A DNA stretch of 64,000 nucleotides from Ralstonia pickettii DTP0602 (GCA_000471925.1 CP006667.1:3286001-3350000); one strand, 5' to 3'; shown: positions 17,941 through 29,036, counted from the stretch's first letter. Program-made: numbers and translations. Notes: generated by a model not told the origin, from the sequence alone.

Positions 17941-18711
17941 ATGCCTCTTCTTTCTTACACCGTGCGCAACCATGTCGCGGAGATCCTGCTCGACAATCCA
18001 CCCGTCAATGCACTGACGATTCCGATGATCGGTGCCCTGCTGGATGCATTGGCGCAAGCCGCCGCAGACGATAGCGCGCGTGCGGTGATCATTGCCAGCG
18101 CCGTACCTGGCCGCTTCTGCGCGGGACTCGACATCGCAGCCCTGCAAGGCGCATCGCCGTCCGAGGTCCATACCCTGCTCGACAAGCTCTACGTCCAGCT
18201 ATGCGATGCCCAATACAACCTCGGCAAACCCTCCATCGCGGCGATCAGCGGCGCGGCGCGTGGTGGCGGCATGACGCTAGCGATCTCCTGCGACCTGATC
18301 GTGGCCGCGGAAAGCGCCACCTTTGGCTATCCGGAGATCGACGTCGGCATGCTGCCGGCGATCCACTTCACGCATCTGCCGCGCATCGTCGGCCGGCACG
18401 TGGCGTTCGACCTCCTGTTCACCGGGCGCGCGTTTGACGCGGCGCAAGCGCAGGCCATGCACCTGGTGAACCGTGTGGTGAAAGACGAGGACGTGCTCGC
18501 GCAAGCGCGCGCGCTGGCAGCGACGCTGGTGGGAAAATCGACAACGGCCATGCAGATGGGTCGCGCCGCCTTCCATCGCGCCGTTGACAGCGGCTATCGC
18601 CGCGGCGTGTCGTATGCGGTCGATACGTTTTGCCAGGTCGCGGCGACCGACGATGCCAGGGAAGGGATAGCTGCCTTTATGGAGAAGCGGCGCCCCGTGT
18701 GGGGCGCCTGA
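17941..18711 (+). CDS. Enoyl-CoA hydratase/isomerase family protein
   Basis: A 256-residue crotonase-fold protein. The CoA-binding and oxyanion-hole segments are visible as RFCAGLDIAALQG and AAISGAARGGGMTLAISCDL. It has FGYPEIDVGMLPA where hydratases carry their second catalytic glutamate, so hydratase or isomerase chemistry is likely, though crotonases vary widely. As the third gene of the operon it should act on the acyl-CoA made by the CaiB enzyme. A perfect 8-base hairpin (GGCGCCCC/GGGGCGCC, 18689-18708) covers its last codons and may help end transcription. Confidence 0.9.
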   Translation: MPLLSYTVRNHVAEILLDNPPVNALTIPMIGALLDALAQAAADDSARAVIIASAVPGRFCAGLDIAALQGASPSEVHTLLDKLYVQLCDAQYNLGKPSIAAISGAARGGGMTLAISCDLIVAAESATFGYPEIDVGMLPAIHFTHLPRIVGRHVAFDLLFTGRAFDAAQAQAMHLVNRVVKDEDVLAQARALAATLVGKSTTAMQMGRAAFHRAVDSGYRRGVSYAVDTFCQVAATDDAREGIAAFMEKRRPVWGA

Positions 18712-18758
18712 CAGGATAGATCAGCCAACCAGGGAGGGTTCGCATGCGGTGGATACAC

Positions 18759-19565
18759 TCATGCGGCCATCACGCTGCGTTCGTCATCGGTCAGCTCAGG
18801 ACCATCCAGCGTGACGCGCGAATGGTCGTGGCGGAACTTGCGGATGATGGGCTTGAGCTCCTCCTTGACGTGCTTCTCGCTGTAGCCGTTGAACAGGTGG
18901 CCGGCCAGGCCGCGGCGCAGGTCGCTGGTGTCCATGAACCAGTCGGCGATCGGGAACGTGAGGTTCATGTTGTACTTCATCATGATGCCCATGTTGTGAT
19001 GTGCGGTGTGGTGGCGGCGGATCGTGTTGACAAAGGGCATGTTGCGCACGAACCAGTTCTCATGCACGTGGCAGCAGTAGTGGAAGGTCTCGTAGACCAG
19101 GTACTGCGCCACCATCGTCATGAACACGACCCAGCCGGCATTGCTGTTGAGCAGCACCGAGGCCAGGTAGCCGAGCGCACCGCCGCCTACGCCGAGCGTG
19201 GTCAGCACCCGCCACGGGAAGAACACGATGCGGAATTCGCGGGTGGTATCGATGGTCGGCTCTTCATCGGTGAAGTACTGGTGGTGCTGGCGCGTATGGC
19301 GCTCGTAGATGGCGCGCAGCGCGAACACGTCGATCCGGCGGTGCATCACGTACTTGTGCATCGCCCATTCGACGAAATTGCCGGCCAGGAACACCGGCAG
19401 CACCAGCGCCCATTCCCAGGCGGCGTGCTGCAGTTGCCCGAAGGCGTAATACAGCGCGGCGGCGCCGACGCCGTAGATCACCACGATATGCAGCAGGCCG
19501 TTGTAGAGCGGGCTGATATCGGCCTTGTACTGTTCGCGGAATTTGCGCTGCCGTTCGGTCATCAT
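18759..19565 (-). CDS. Membrane di-iron fatty acid hydroxylase superfamily protein
   Basis: A 268-residue membrane protein of the fatty acid hydroxylase/sterol desaturase superfamily. Histidine boxes are seen in HKYVMHRR, RHTRQHHQY, FHYCCHVHEN and RRHHTAHHNMG, enough for a di-iron centre. Hydrophobic segments lie near residues 24-45, 50-66 and 120-160. It would hydroxylate or desaturate a lipid-like or alkyl substrate at the membrane. The promoter carries the AACTAATATATTAG palindrome shared with the MFS and hydrolase genes, so it belongs to the same regulon. It converges with the hydratase gene. Confidence 0.88.
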   Translation of the reverse strand: MMTERQRKFREQYKADISPLYNGLLHIVVIYGVGAAALYYAFGQLQHAAWEWALVLPVFLAGNFVEWAMHKYVMHRRIDVFALRAIYERHTRQHHQYFTDEEPTIDTTREFRIVFFPWRVLTTLGVGGGALGYLASVLLNSNAGWVVFMTMVAQYLVYETFHYCCHVHENWFVRNMPFVNTIRRHHTAHHNMGIMMKYNMNLTFPIADWFMDTSDLRRGLAGHLFNGYSEKHVKEELKPIIRKFRHDHSRVTLDGPELTDDERSVMAA

Positions 19566-19591
19566 GGCTGTCTCCTCGTTTGATGATACGT

Positions 19592-19606
19592 AACTAATAT
19601 ATTAGT
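19592..19606. promoter_or_regulatory. Shared palindromic operator, copy 1 (hydroxylase promoter)
   Basis: AACTAATATATTAGT contains the perfect palindrome ACTAATATATTAGT (19593-19606), 28 bases upstream of the hydroxylase ATG. The same 14-mer AACTAATATATTAG occurs at two other promoters in the cluster. A very AT-rich site in this GC-rich DNA is unlikely by chance. Confidence 0.75.
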
Positions 19607-19697
19607 CGGATATCACGCCCTGTCAAGGCGCGTGGGGGATTTTTGCAGGGCCGATTTGCTGGCGCTCGCAGACCACGGCCAGCGCACCAAAAGCAAA

Positions 19698-19721
19698 GGC
19701 CCCTGTCTTGCGCCAGGGGCC
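19698..19721 (-). terminator. Rho-independent terminator of the MFS gene
   Basis: GGCCCCTG (19698-19705) pairs with CAGGGGCC (19714-19721). On the minus strand the stem is followed by TTTGCTTTTGG. It lies 23 bases after the MFS stop and separates that gene from the hydroxylase promoter. Confidence 0.8.
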
Positions 19722-19743
19722 ATCTCAGGGGAACTGCGGTGGG

Positions 19744-21123
19744 CTAGTTCGAGACTTCCTCCAGCGCCTTGCCCTTGGTCTCGACGCCGAACAGCAGCAC
19801 GACAACGGCCGCGACCGCAAACGACAGCGCCCCCATCGTGAACACGCCGCCCTGCCCCGCAACCGGGAGCAGCACGCCCACCAGGTAGGGGCCGGCAAGC
19901 GATCCCACCCGACCGATCGATGAGGCAAAGCCCGAGCCGGTGCCGCGCGACCGCGTGGGATACAGCTCCGGTGTATAGGCGTACAGCACCGACCACATGC
20001 CGAACAGGAAGAACTGCATGCACAGCCCGGCGGCAATCAGCTGCTCGACCGGCAGCCGGTGCACGGCGGCCTGGCCGTAGGCATACGCAGCCAGCGCGCT
20101 GCCGATGAGCATCAAGGCACAGGTCGGCTTGCGCCCCCACTTCTCCAGCAACCAGGCCGAGAACAGGAAGCCGGGAATGCCTGCCAGTGAGATGTAGACC
20201 GTGTACAGCACGGACTTGGTGACGGCATAGCCGGCCTGCTGCAGCAGCGCACCGAGCCAGGTGGTGAGGCCGTAGTAGCCGAGCAGCGCAAAGAACCAGA
20301 CCGCCCACAGCATCAGCGTGCGCTTTGCGTAGGGGCCGTGCCAGAGCTCGGCGAACAGCGCCTTGCGCGCACGCCGCTGCGGCGGGGCGAAGGTATCGTC
20401 AACCGGCGGCAGCGGCTTGCCGCTGGCGCGTTGCACGTGGTGCTCGATGTTCGCCATGATGTGGTCGGCTTCGCGGTCACGCCCCACTTCCTCGAGCCAG
20501 CGCGGCGACTCGGGCACGCGGCGGCGTACCACGAAGACAAAGACCGCCGGCACCGACAGGGCAATGAAGATGCCACGCCAGCCGATCACCGGCAGCAGGA
20601 AGTACGTCAGCACGCCCGCCGCGATAAAGCCGATGGGCCAGAAGCCTTCAAGGATTGCAACGTACTTGCCCCGGCTCTTTGCCGGGACGATCTCCGACAC
20701 CATCGACAGCCCGATCGGGAATTCCATGCCCATGCCGAAGCCGAGCAGCACGCGGTAGAGCATCAGCGCCGTCACGCTGTCAGCCAGCCCGCACATCAGG
20801 CTGCCCACGCCCCAGAAGATCATGCTGATCTGGAATACCGGCTTGCGCCCGAAGCGGTCCGCCAGCATGCCGGCCGAGGCCGCGCCGGCGAACATGCCGA
20901 GGAAACTGGCGCTGGCCAGCAGGCCGGCCTGCGCCGCGCTGAGCCCGAACTCGGCCTTGATCGAGCCGAGCACGAAGGTCATCAGCCCGAGGTCCATCGA
21001 ATCGAAGAACCATGCCGTGGCGATGATGCCAAACAATGAACGCTGGTAGCCCGTCATGGGCAAGCGTTCCAACCGGGCAGCGATCCCGGCGCTCAGCCTG
21101 AGGCTGCCTGCCGACATATCCAT
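19744..21123 (-). CDS. MFS transporter of the GntR-linked cluster
   Basis: A 459-residue major facilitator with 12 predicted helices. The cytoplasmic loop after helix 2 is DRFGRKPVF, and the loop after helix 6 contains RRRVPESPRWLEEVGRD, the signature of the sugar/aromatic-acid porter branch that includes NiaP and AAHS-like proteins. It likely imports a small organic compound used by the neighbouring enzymes. The palindromic operator lies 47 bases upstream of the ATG. A good terminator follows, so it appears to be its own transcription unit within the regulon. Confidence 0.9.
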   Translation of the reverse strand: MDMSAGSLRLSAGIAARLERLPMTGYQRSLFGIIATAWFFDSMDLGLMTFVLGSIKAEFGLSAAQAGLLASASFLGMFAGAASAGMLADRFGRKPVFQISMIFWGVGSLMCGLADSVTALMLYRVLLGFGMGMEFPIGLSMVSEIVPAKSRGKYVAILEGFWPIGFIAAGVLTYFLLPVIGWRGIFIALSVPAVFVFVVRRRVPESPRWLEEVGRDREADHIMANIEHHVQRASGKPLPPVDDTFAPPQRRARKALFAELWHGPYAKRTLMLWAVWFFALLGYYGLTTWLGALLQQAGYAVTKSVLYTVYISLAGIPGFLFSAWLLEKWGRKPTCALMLIGSALAAYAYGQAAVHRLPVEQLIAAGLCMQFFLFGMWSVLYAYTPELYPTRSRGTGSGFASSIGRVGSLAGPYLVGVLLPVAGQGGVFTMGALSFAVAAVVVLLFGVETKGKALEEVSN

Positions 21124-21169
21124 GTCTGTCTCCTGTGTGGTCTATGACGGCATCGGGGGCGCCATCTAG

Positions 21170-21183
21170 CTAATATATTAGTT
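21170..21183. promoter_or_regulatory. Shared palindromic operator, copy 2 (MFS promoter)
   Basis: CTAATATATTAGTT on the plus strand, which is AACTAATATATTAG on the minus strand, reading towards the MFS gene. The 12-base core CTAATATATTAG is a perfect palindrome. On the minus strand it is preceded by GATGC, matching GATAC at copy 3. Confidence 0.75.
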
Positions 21184-21292
21184 GCATCTCAGAAGCATGC
21201 AAGTGATAAACATTGGGTTTCAGGGAAAACCCCGTGAGGGGCAGCGATGGGATTTTTGGGGGCGGGCCTATGCAAGGCCCCCCGCGTGCCGC

Positions 21293-22558
21293 TCAGGCCG
21301 CCTGTCGTGCGTTGCCGGTCTCGGCGTGCAGCGTGCCGTGCCAGGCGTCGTGGATGATCTTGCTGTAGCACTGCGGCACGTCCGCCACCGGGAGTGCCTT
21401 GGCCAGTCGCGCGACGCCCAGCGCGTCGTGCACCAGTGAAGGAAGTTGTTCCTGGGCGATGCCGAAGTCGGCCAGGGTGCCTGGAATGCCGAGCGCCTCC
21501 ACCAGCTCGCGGATCACCAACGGCAGGCGCGCCACCCGCTCGGCTTCGCTACCCTGCACGATGCCGAACAGGTCCGCCACTTCCAGCAGTTCGGCACGCC
21601 GTTCCTGCGCGAGTGCGTCGAGCACATAGGGCAGCACCACCGCATTGGTGCTGCCGTGCGACTTGTGCGTGATGCCCGCCACGCCGTACGCAATGCCATG
21701 GACCGCGTTAAGCCCGGCGCTGCCATACGAGAGTGCCGCATAGAGGCTGGCGTAGGCCATCCCCACGCGCGCCTCGGTATCGCTGCCGTCCCGGTACACA
21801 CGCAGCAGGTAGCGCGCGCACAGGCGGATCGACTCGCGCGCGAACAGCATGGTGATGCCGTTGCGGCCGCTGTAGCCGGGATCGGGATTGCCGGCACGGT
21901 CATAGGCGAAGGAATCGATGGTCAGGTAGGACTCGATTGCATGGGTCAGCGCATCGATGCCGGCGTCGGCGGTAACGCGCGGCGGGCAGGTGTAGGTGAA
22001 CTCGGGATCGACCAGCGCAATGCCCGGGCGCAGCCGGTTGTCCATCACGGCGATCTTGGTGGCGTTGGCGGGATCGACCAGGATGGCGCCGGGCGTCGCT
22101 TCGGAGCCGGTGCCGGCGGTGGTCGGCAACGCCACCAGCGGCAGCACCGGCGTGGCACCATCGATGGTGCCGGCAAATGCGCCGATGGCGCGTCCTGCTG
22201 GTAAGGTCAGGCACAGCGCCTTGGCCAGGTCGATATTGCTGCCGCCCCCCAGCGCGATCACATGATCCGGCGCGCGACCGGCGAGGCGCGCACGCACCGA
22301 GGCCGTGGCGTCGTCGCACAGCGTGGTGGTGGGATCGGGGATGCCGCCGTCGTAGACCACGGTCTCGATGCCCAGGGCCCGCGCGGCTTCGACGTACTCC
22401 TTCACCCACGGGGTCTGGCTGGTGAAAAACGTATCCGTCACCAGCACCCCGCTGCGATAGCCAAGTTGCGCCAGCAGCGCGGGCAGGCCGGCACGCGTGC
22501 CAGGGCCGACGATCAGGCGCGAAGGCGCGCAGAAGAACACCAGGTCCTCAACTCTCAT
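21293..22558 (-). CDS. Iron-containing alcohol dehydrogenase
   Basis: A 421-residue group III (iron) alcohol dehydrogenase. The NAD-binding loop is ALGGGSNIDLAK, followed by PTTAGTGSEATPGAI. The metal ligands appear in TADAGIDALTHAIESY and NAVHGIAYGVAGITHKSHG (one Asp and three His). It would interconvert an alcohol and an aldehyde or ketone with NAD(P)H. The family also holds maleylacetate reductases and hydroxyacid dehydrogenases, so the substrate is open. It lies 21 bases downstream of the hydrolase gene on the same strand, so the two should share one message under operator copy 3. Confidence 0.9.
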   Translation of the reverse strand: MRVEDLVFFCAPSRLIVGPGTRAGLPALLAQLGYRSGVLVTDTFFTSQTPWVKEYVEAARALGIETVVYDGGIPDPTTTLCDDATASVRARLAGRAPDHVIALGGGSNIDLAKALCLTLPAGRAIGAFAGTIDGATPVLPLVALPTTAGTGSEATPGAILVDPANATKIAVMDNRLRPGIALVDPEFTYTCPPRVTADAGIDALTHAIESYLTIDSFAYDRAGNPDPGYSGRNGITMLFARESIRLCARYLLRVYRDGSDTEARVGMAYASLYAALSYGSAGLNAVHGIAYGVAGITHKSHGSTNAVVLPYVLDALAQERRAELLEVADLFGIVQGSEAERVARLPLVIRELVEALGIPGTLADFGIAQEQLPSLVHDALGVARLAKALPVADVPQCYSKIIHDAWHGTLHAETGNARQAA

Positions 22559-22579
22559 CGATGACTCCTTGGGAAACGT

Positions 22580-23311
22580 TCAGGCGGCAGTAGGTGTCGC
22601 AGCGGCGAGCCGCGGCAAGTGCGCGCGCACGGCAGCGGCGACATCTGCGGTATTGGCGGCCAGGATGCCGTGGCCAGCGCCGGGCAGCATCACGAGGCTG
22701 GCCTCGGGCAGGCCTGCGGCCAGCGCGCGGGCATGCTGAGCCGGGCAATCGTCATCAGCTTCGCCATGCACAACCAGCGCGGGCAGGCGCAGCGACGGCA
22801 GCCGGCCGCGCTGGTCGGTGATGCGCAGTGCCTGCCAGGTCCAGGCCACGGTCTGGTGGTCGGCCGCCTGCGCCAGCCCCAGGCGCCGCTCGCGCGCCGC
22901 GATCTCGGCCAGCAAATGCGGCTCGTCGGTGGCCCGGAACCACCGCGCCGAAGTCAGTTGCGGCGAACCGGACAGCAGCAGCAGGCCGCTGGGACCGCGT
23001 CCGTCGCGAAGGGACTGCGCCGCGAGGCACAGTGCCACCGACACGCCCATGCTCCAGCCTGCCAGCACGTAGGGTTCGTCACCCGCCTCGGCCTCGATCA
23101 CCGCGCGCAGCATGGCCGCATAGCTCTCCAGCGTGCAATCGGTCGGCGACACAGGTCGGGCTGCGTCCCCGCGTCCCCACAGGTTCGGCAGCACAAAGCG
23201 GCATTCGCGCCGCAGCGCCTGCGCCAGCGGCAGCCACGCGGCGTTGGTACCCTGGATGCCGTGCACCGCCACCACGCGCACCGGCCCCTCACCGCTTCGC
23301 AAAATATCCAT
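22580..23311 (-). CDS. Alpha/beta hydrolase of the GntR-linked cluster
   Basis: A 243-residue alpha/beta hydrolase with the nucleophile serine in LAGWSMGVSV (about residue 85), the acid in HGEADDDCP and the histidine in GAGHGIL. The oxyanion segment is VHGIQGTNAAW. It is likely an esterase or C-C hydrolase. First gene of a two-gene unit with the iron alcohol dehydrogenase. Operator copy 3 lies only 18 bases upstream of the ATG, where it would overlap the start of transcription or the ribosome site, which suggests repression. Confidence 0.88.
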   Translation of the reverse strand: MDILRSGEGPVRVVAVHGIQGTNAAWLPLAQALRRECRFVLPNLWGRGDAARPVSPTDCTLESYAAMLRAVIEAEAGDEPYVLAGWSMGVSVALCLAAQSLRDGRGPSGLLLLSGSPQLTSARWFRATDEPHLLAEIAARERRLGLAQAADHQTVAWTWQALRITDQRGRLPSLRLPALVVHGEADDDCPAQHARALAAGLPEASLVMLPGAGHGILAANTADVAAAVRAHLPRLAAATPTAA

Positions 23312-23328
23312 ATCCCTCTTCCGTCCAT

Positions 23329-23342
23329 CTAATATATTAGTT
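23329..23342. promoter_or_regulatory. Shared palindromic operator, copy 3 (hydrolase/gntR divergent promoter)
   Basis: CTAATATATTAGTT lies between the divergent hydrolase (start 23311) and gntR genes. On the minus strand it reads GATAC then AACTAATATATTAG, almost as in copy 2. Its place beside the regulator gene is the main reason to assign all three copies to that GntR protein. Confidence 0.75.
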
Positions 23343-23365
23343 GTATCATAGCAGCAGACGGAAAT

Positions 23366-24196
23366 ATGGCAATGAAGAATACGAACGCCGCCCTTACCCT
23401 CCCCGCGGGGGAACTGCCCGGAACGTCATATACAATTGACAACCTGCGCACACTACCGACCGCAATGACTGGCACTGGCAAGATGGCAACCCGCAATAAG
23501 GCAGCCCCGCCTCCGGCCGAGGACGAAGCGGCCGAGCAGACCCCCGGACTGCGCGGCCGGCTGACCGACCTCGCCTACGAACAGATCGAGGAAGCGATCA
23601 TCACGCTGCGGCTGGCGCCCGGCTCATCGATCTCGGAACTGCAACTGAGCGAGATGACCGGCATCGGGCGCACGCCGATCCGCGAAGCCATCCAGCGCCT
23701 GGCGCGCGAGCACCTGGTGGTCGTGTTGCCGCAACGGGGCCTGCTGGTGCCGCCCATCGACGTGGGCAAGCAACTGCGGCTGCTGGAAACCCGCCGCGAA
23801 GTCGAACGGCTGATCTGCCGCAGCGCCGCGCGCCGCGCCAACGCCGACGAACGCGCGCACTTCAAGCGCCTGGCCACGGAATTCGCGCAGTCCGCCAAGA
23901 ACGGCGACGATGTGTCCTTCGTGCGCGCCGACCGCGAGTTCAATGAGCTATGCCTGGCCGCCGCGCGCAACGAGTTTGCCGAAGGCGCGATGCGGTTGAT
24001 GCACGGGCTGTCTCGACGCTTCTGGTATCTGCACTACAAGGAAGCTGCGGACCTGCCGCAGATGGCCAAGCTGCATGCCAATGTGGCGGCGGCCATTGCC
24101 AAGGGGGATATCGACGGAGCGGGCAAGGCGCTGGATGCGCTGCTGGACAATATCGAGGATTTCACGCGGGCTACGGTACTGGGCGATCGGCGCTGA
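23366..24196 (+). CDS. GntR-family (FCD/FadR group) transcriptional regulator
   Basis: A protein of up to 276 residues. The winged helix-turn-helix spans about residues 66-130 (LAYEQIEEAIITLRLAPGSS, then MTGIGRTPIREAIQRLAREH) and an all-helical FCD effector domain follows (about 140-265), with RREVERL and the late HANVAAAIAKGD segment. The first 33 residues are not family-like and contain TACAAT at 23431-23436, so the true start may be the ATG at 23465 or 23483. It is divergent from the hydrolase gene across operator copy 3 and is the obvious regulator of the cluster. Confidence 0.9.
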   Translation: MAMKNTNAALTLPAGELPGTSYTIDNLRTLPTAMTGTGKMATRNKAAPPPAEDEAAEQTPGLRGRLTDLAYEQIEEAIITLRLAPGSSISELQLSEMTGIGRTPIREAIQRLAREHLVVVLPQRGLLVPPIDVGKQLRLLETRREVERLICRSAARRANADERAHFKRLATEFAQSAKNGDDVSFVRADREFNELCLAAARNEFAEGAMRLMHGLSRRFWYLHYKEAADLPQMAKLHANVAAAIAKGDIDGAGKALDALLDNIEDFTRATVLGDRR

Positions 24197-24230
24197 CCGG
24201 CTGCCCTTCGCTCACGCACGCGGGAATAGA

Positions 24231-24264
24231 AAAAGGGGTTACGGCATTCACCGTAACCCCTTTT
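24231..24264. terminator. Bidirectional terminator between gntR and the tRNA gene
   Basis: AAAAGGGGTTACGG (24231-24244) pairs perfectly over 14 bases with CCGTAACCCCTTTT (24251-24264) around a six-base loop. A and T runs at both ends let it serve gntR (plus) and the tRNA/rpoD side (minus). Confidence 0.9.
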
Positions 24265-24273
24265 CAATTGCAT

Positions 24274-24352
<79 letters not shown>

Positions 24353-24362
24353 TTGGAAGCGT

Positions 24363-26915
<2,553 letters not shown>

Positions 26916-26971
26916 TGGCACGCTCACTTTCACCAGAACTGGGAAGAAAGATTTCGCAATCCAAACCGGCT

Positions 26972-26977
26972 ATTGTA
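26972..26977 (-). promoter_or_regulatory. Possible -10 element upstream of rpoD
   Basis: On the minus strand TGCTACAAT (TACAAT at 26972-26977) is an extended -10 about 57 bases before the rpoD ATG. No clear -35 lies 17 bases further up. It could be an internal promoter between dnaG and rpoD. Confidence 0.35.
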
Positions 26978-27130
26978 GCACGCCACAGATAGCCAGCTTC
27001 CGGTCAGGTGAGGTTTTCACCTGAAAAATCAAGGCTTAAGCTCGGCGGTGCCGGCCCAGCCCCTCATTCAACGCTTACTGCTGCCTCCTGGTTGATAGCC
27101 AGTGTGATAGCCAGTACGCCCAGCGGCGCC

Positions 27131-28945
27131 TCAGCCAAGTTGGCGCCGCCGGTGGATTTCACTCACCAGCCAGCGCATGCGCTGCTTGCCCGCCTCATCG
27201 GCCGTGCCGGCCACCACTTCCGCCTGCAGTCCGTCGAGTTCGCGCCGGAGCGGCTCGGCCAGCAGCTTGGTGATGGCCGCATCGAATTCCTGGGTCGCGG
27301 GTGCTTCCTCGATCTCTTCCCGCAACACCGCGGTGCGCGCCCCGGCATACACTTCAGCGTAGAGCGACTGGGCCAGATGTTCACTGAAGGCCGCAAAGTT
27401 GACCTCGCCCTGGATTGCGTCACACGCCGACACCAGGTGCGCCAGCACCTCGCTTTCACCGCCGGTCTCGCCGTCGAGCAGCAGCGCGCGGGCATCCTCG
27501 TCGAGCCGGGCCGACAGCGCCGGGTAGCACATCAGCAGCTGGATCACCCGCTGCTCGAGCCCGGTCGGGGCCTGGCGCCGCGCGCGCGGGCGCGGTTTTT
27601 CAAAGCGGCCCACCCGGGACGGATCGCTGCGCAGGCCGCAGATTGCCTCGATCTCCGCAGGTGTCGTACCCGTGGCATCGGCAAGTTCACGCACAATCTG
27701 TAGCCGCAACCCGCCGGAGGGCATTGCCTGCAGCAGCGGCTTGGCCTCATATTGGGCACGGGCGCGGCCTTCCGGCTGGCGCATGTCCAGTTCTTCGGTC
27801 ACCGATTGCAGCAAGAACCGCGACAGCGGCATGGCATTGCGCACCTGGGCGGCAAAGGCATCGGTACCCTCTTCGCGCACATAGCTGTCCGGATCGTGCT
27901 CGGCCGGCAGGAACAGGAAGCGGATGGTCTTGTTGTCCGCCACATGCGGCAGGCAGGCTTCCAGCGCGCGCCGCGCGGCGCGGCGCCCGGCCGCGTCACC
28001 ATCGAACGAGAACACCACCGCGTCGGTCTGGCGCAGCAGCTTCTGCACATGCACAGGGGTGCACGCCGTGCCGAGGGTGGCAACGGCATTGGCAAAACCG
28101 AGCTGGGCCAGCGCCACGACGTCCATATACCCTTCGACCACCAGCACGTAGCCGGTTTCCCGAATGGCGTGACGGGCCTCGAACAGCCCGTACAGTTCCG
28201 TGCCCTTGCTGAACAGCGGGGTCTCGGGCGAGTTCAGGTACTTGGGCTCGCCCTGCCCCATCACGCGGCCGCCGAAGCCGATCACGGCCCCTTTGGTGTT
28301 GCGGATGGGGAACATGATGCGGTCGCGGAAGCGGTCGTAGCGGCGCGACTTGCCGTCCGCATCGCGCTTGTCGCTTTCGATCAGCAGGCCGGCCTCGACC
28401 AGCGGGGCGGCAATGTTGTCGTCACGATAGCTGCCGAACACGGCCTCCAGGCCCTGCCAGTCGTCCGGGGCATAGCCGAGGCCGAAGTTCGCGGCGATCT
28501 CCCCGGTCAACCCGCGGCCCTTCAGGTACTGGATCGCCTGCGGTGCGCTGCGCAGCTGGCGGCGGTAGAAGTCGGTCGCTCGGCTCATAGCATCGGACAA
28601 CGCCACCGAACGGGCTTGCTGCTCGGCGCGCTGGCCCGGCGGCAGCCGGTCGCGCTCTTCCGGCACGGACATGCCGACCGACTGGGCCAGTTCGCGCACT
28701 GCCTCCGGGTAGGACTGGCCCGAGTACTCCATCAGGAAGCCGATGGCCGAGCCGTGGGCGCCGCAGCCGAAGCAGTGATAGAACTGCTTGGTCGGCGATA
28801 CCGTAAATGACGGGGACTTCTCGTTATGGAAGGGGCACAGCCCCATGAAATTGGCGCCGCCCTTCTTCAGCTGTACGTACTTTCCCACCACATCGACAAT
28901 GTCGACACGGTTGAGCAGGTCCTGAATAAAGGATTGCGGAATCAC
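27131..28945 (-). CDS. dnaG: DNA primase
   Basis: A 604-residue DnaG primase making RNA primers at the replication fork. The N-terminal zinc site is C37, H40, C58 and C61 (LCPFHNEKSP to HCFGCGAHG). The Toprim core shows VVEGYMDVVALAQ and FSFDGDAAGRRAA. The C-terminal helicase-binding domain (about 450-604) is variable. It lies between yqeY and rpoD, the standard macromolecular synthesis arrangement, with about 200-base gaps on both sides that allow internal promoters. Confidence 0.97.
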   Translation of the reverse strand: MIPQSFIQDLLNRVDIVDVVGKYVQLKKGGANFMGLCPFHNEKSPSFTVSPTKQFYHCFGCGAHGSAIGFLMEYSGQSYPEAVRELAQSVGMSVPEERDRLPPGQRAEQQARSVALSDAMSRATDFYRRQLRSAPQAIQYLKGRGLTGEIAANFGLGYAPDDWQGLEAVFGSYRDDNIAAPLVEAGLLIESDKRDADGKSRRYDRFRDRIMFPIRNTKGAVIGFGGRVMGQGEPKYLNSPETPLFSKGTELYGLFEARHAIRETGYVLVVEGYMDVVALAQLGFANAVATLGTACTPVHVQKLLRQTDAVVFSFDGDAAGRRAARRALEACLPHVADNKTIRFLFLPAEHDPDSYVREEGTDAFAAQVRNAMPLSRFLLQSVTEELDMRQPEGRARAQYEAKPLLQAMPSGGLRLQIVRELADATGTTPAEIEAICGLRSDPSRVGRFEKPRPRARRQAPTGLEQRVIQLLMCYPALSARLDEDARALLLDGETGGESEVLAHLVSACDAIQGEVNFAAFSEHLAQSLYAEVYAGARTAVLREEIEEAPATQEFDAAITKLLAEPLRRELDGLQAEVVAGTADEAGKQRMRWLVSEIHRRRQLG

Positions 28946-29036
28946 CCGACTGACCGTCCTGAGGCATGGCCGTCCCGCGGCGGGCGGCGTTTTTCTAGGA
29001 ATGCGTGACCGGTGCGCGCCCGGTTGCTATCGGATT

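Noticed and set aside
18689..18708. Hairpin in the last codons of the hydratase gene as a separate terminator
   Set aside because: The stem is perfect, but it lies in coding sequence and no T run follows, so it is only mentioned with the gene.
21240..21292. GC-rich inverted repeat after the iron alcohol dehydrogenase as a terminator
   Set aside because: The repeat GGGCCT/AGGCCC is there, but on the minus strand it is followed by A residues rather than T.
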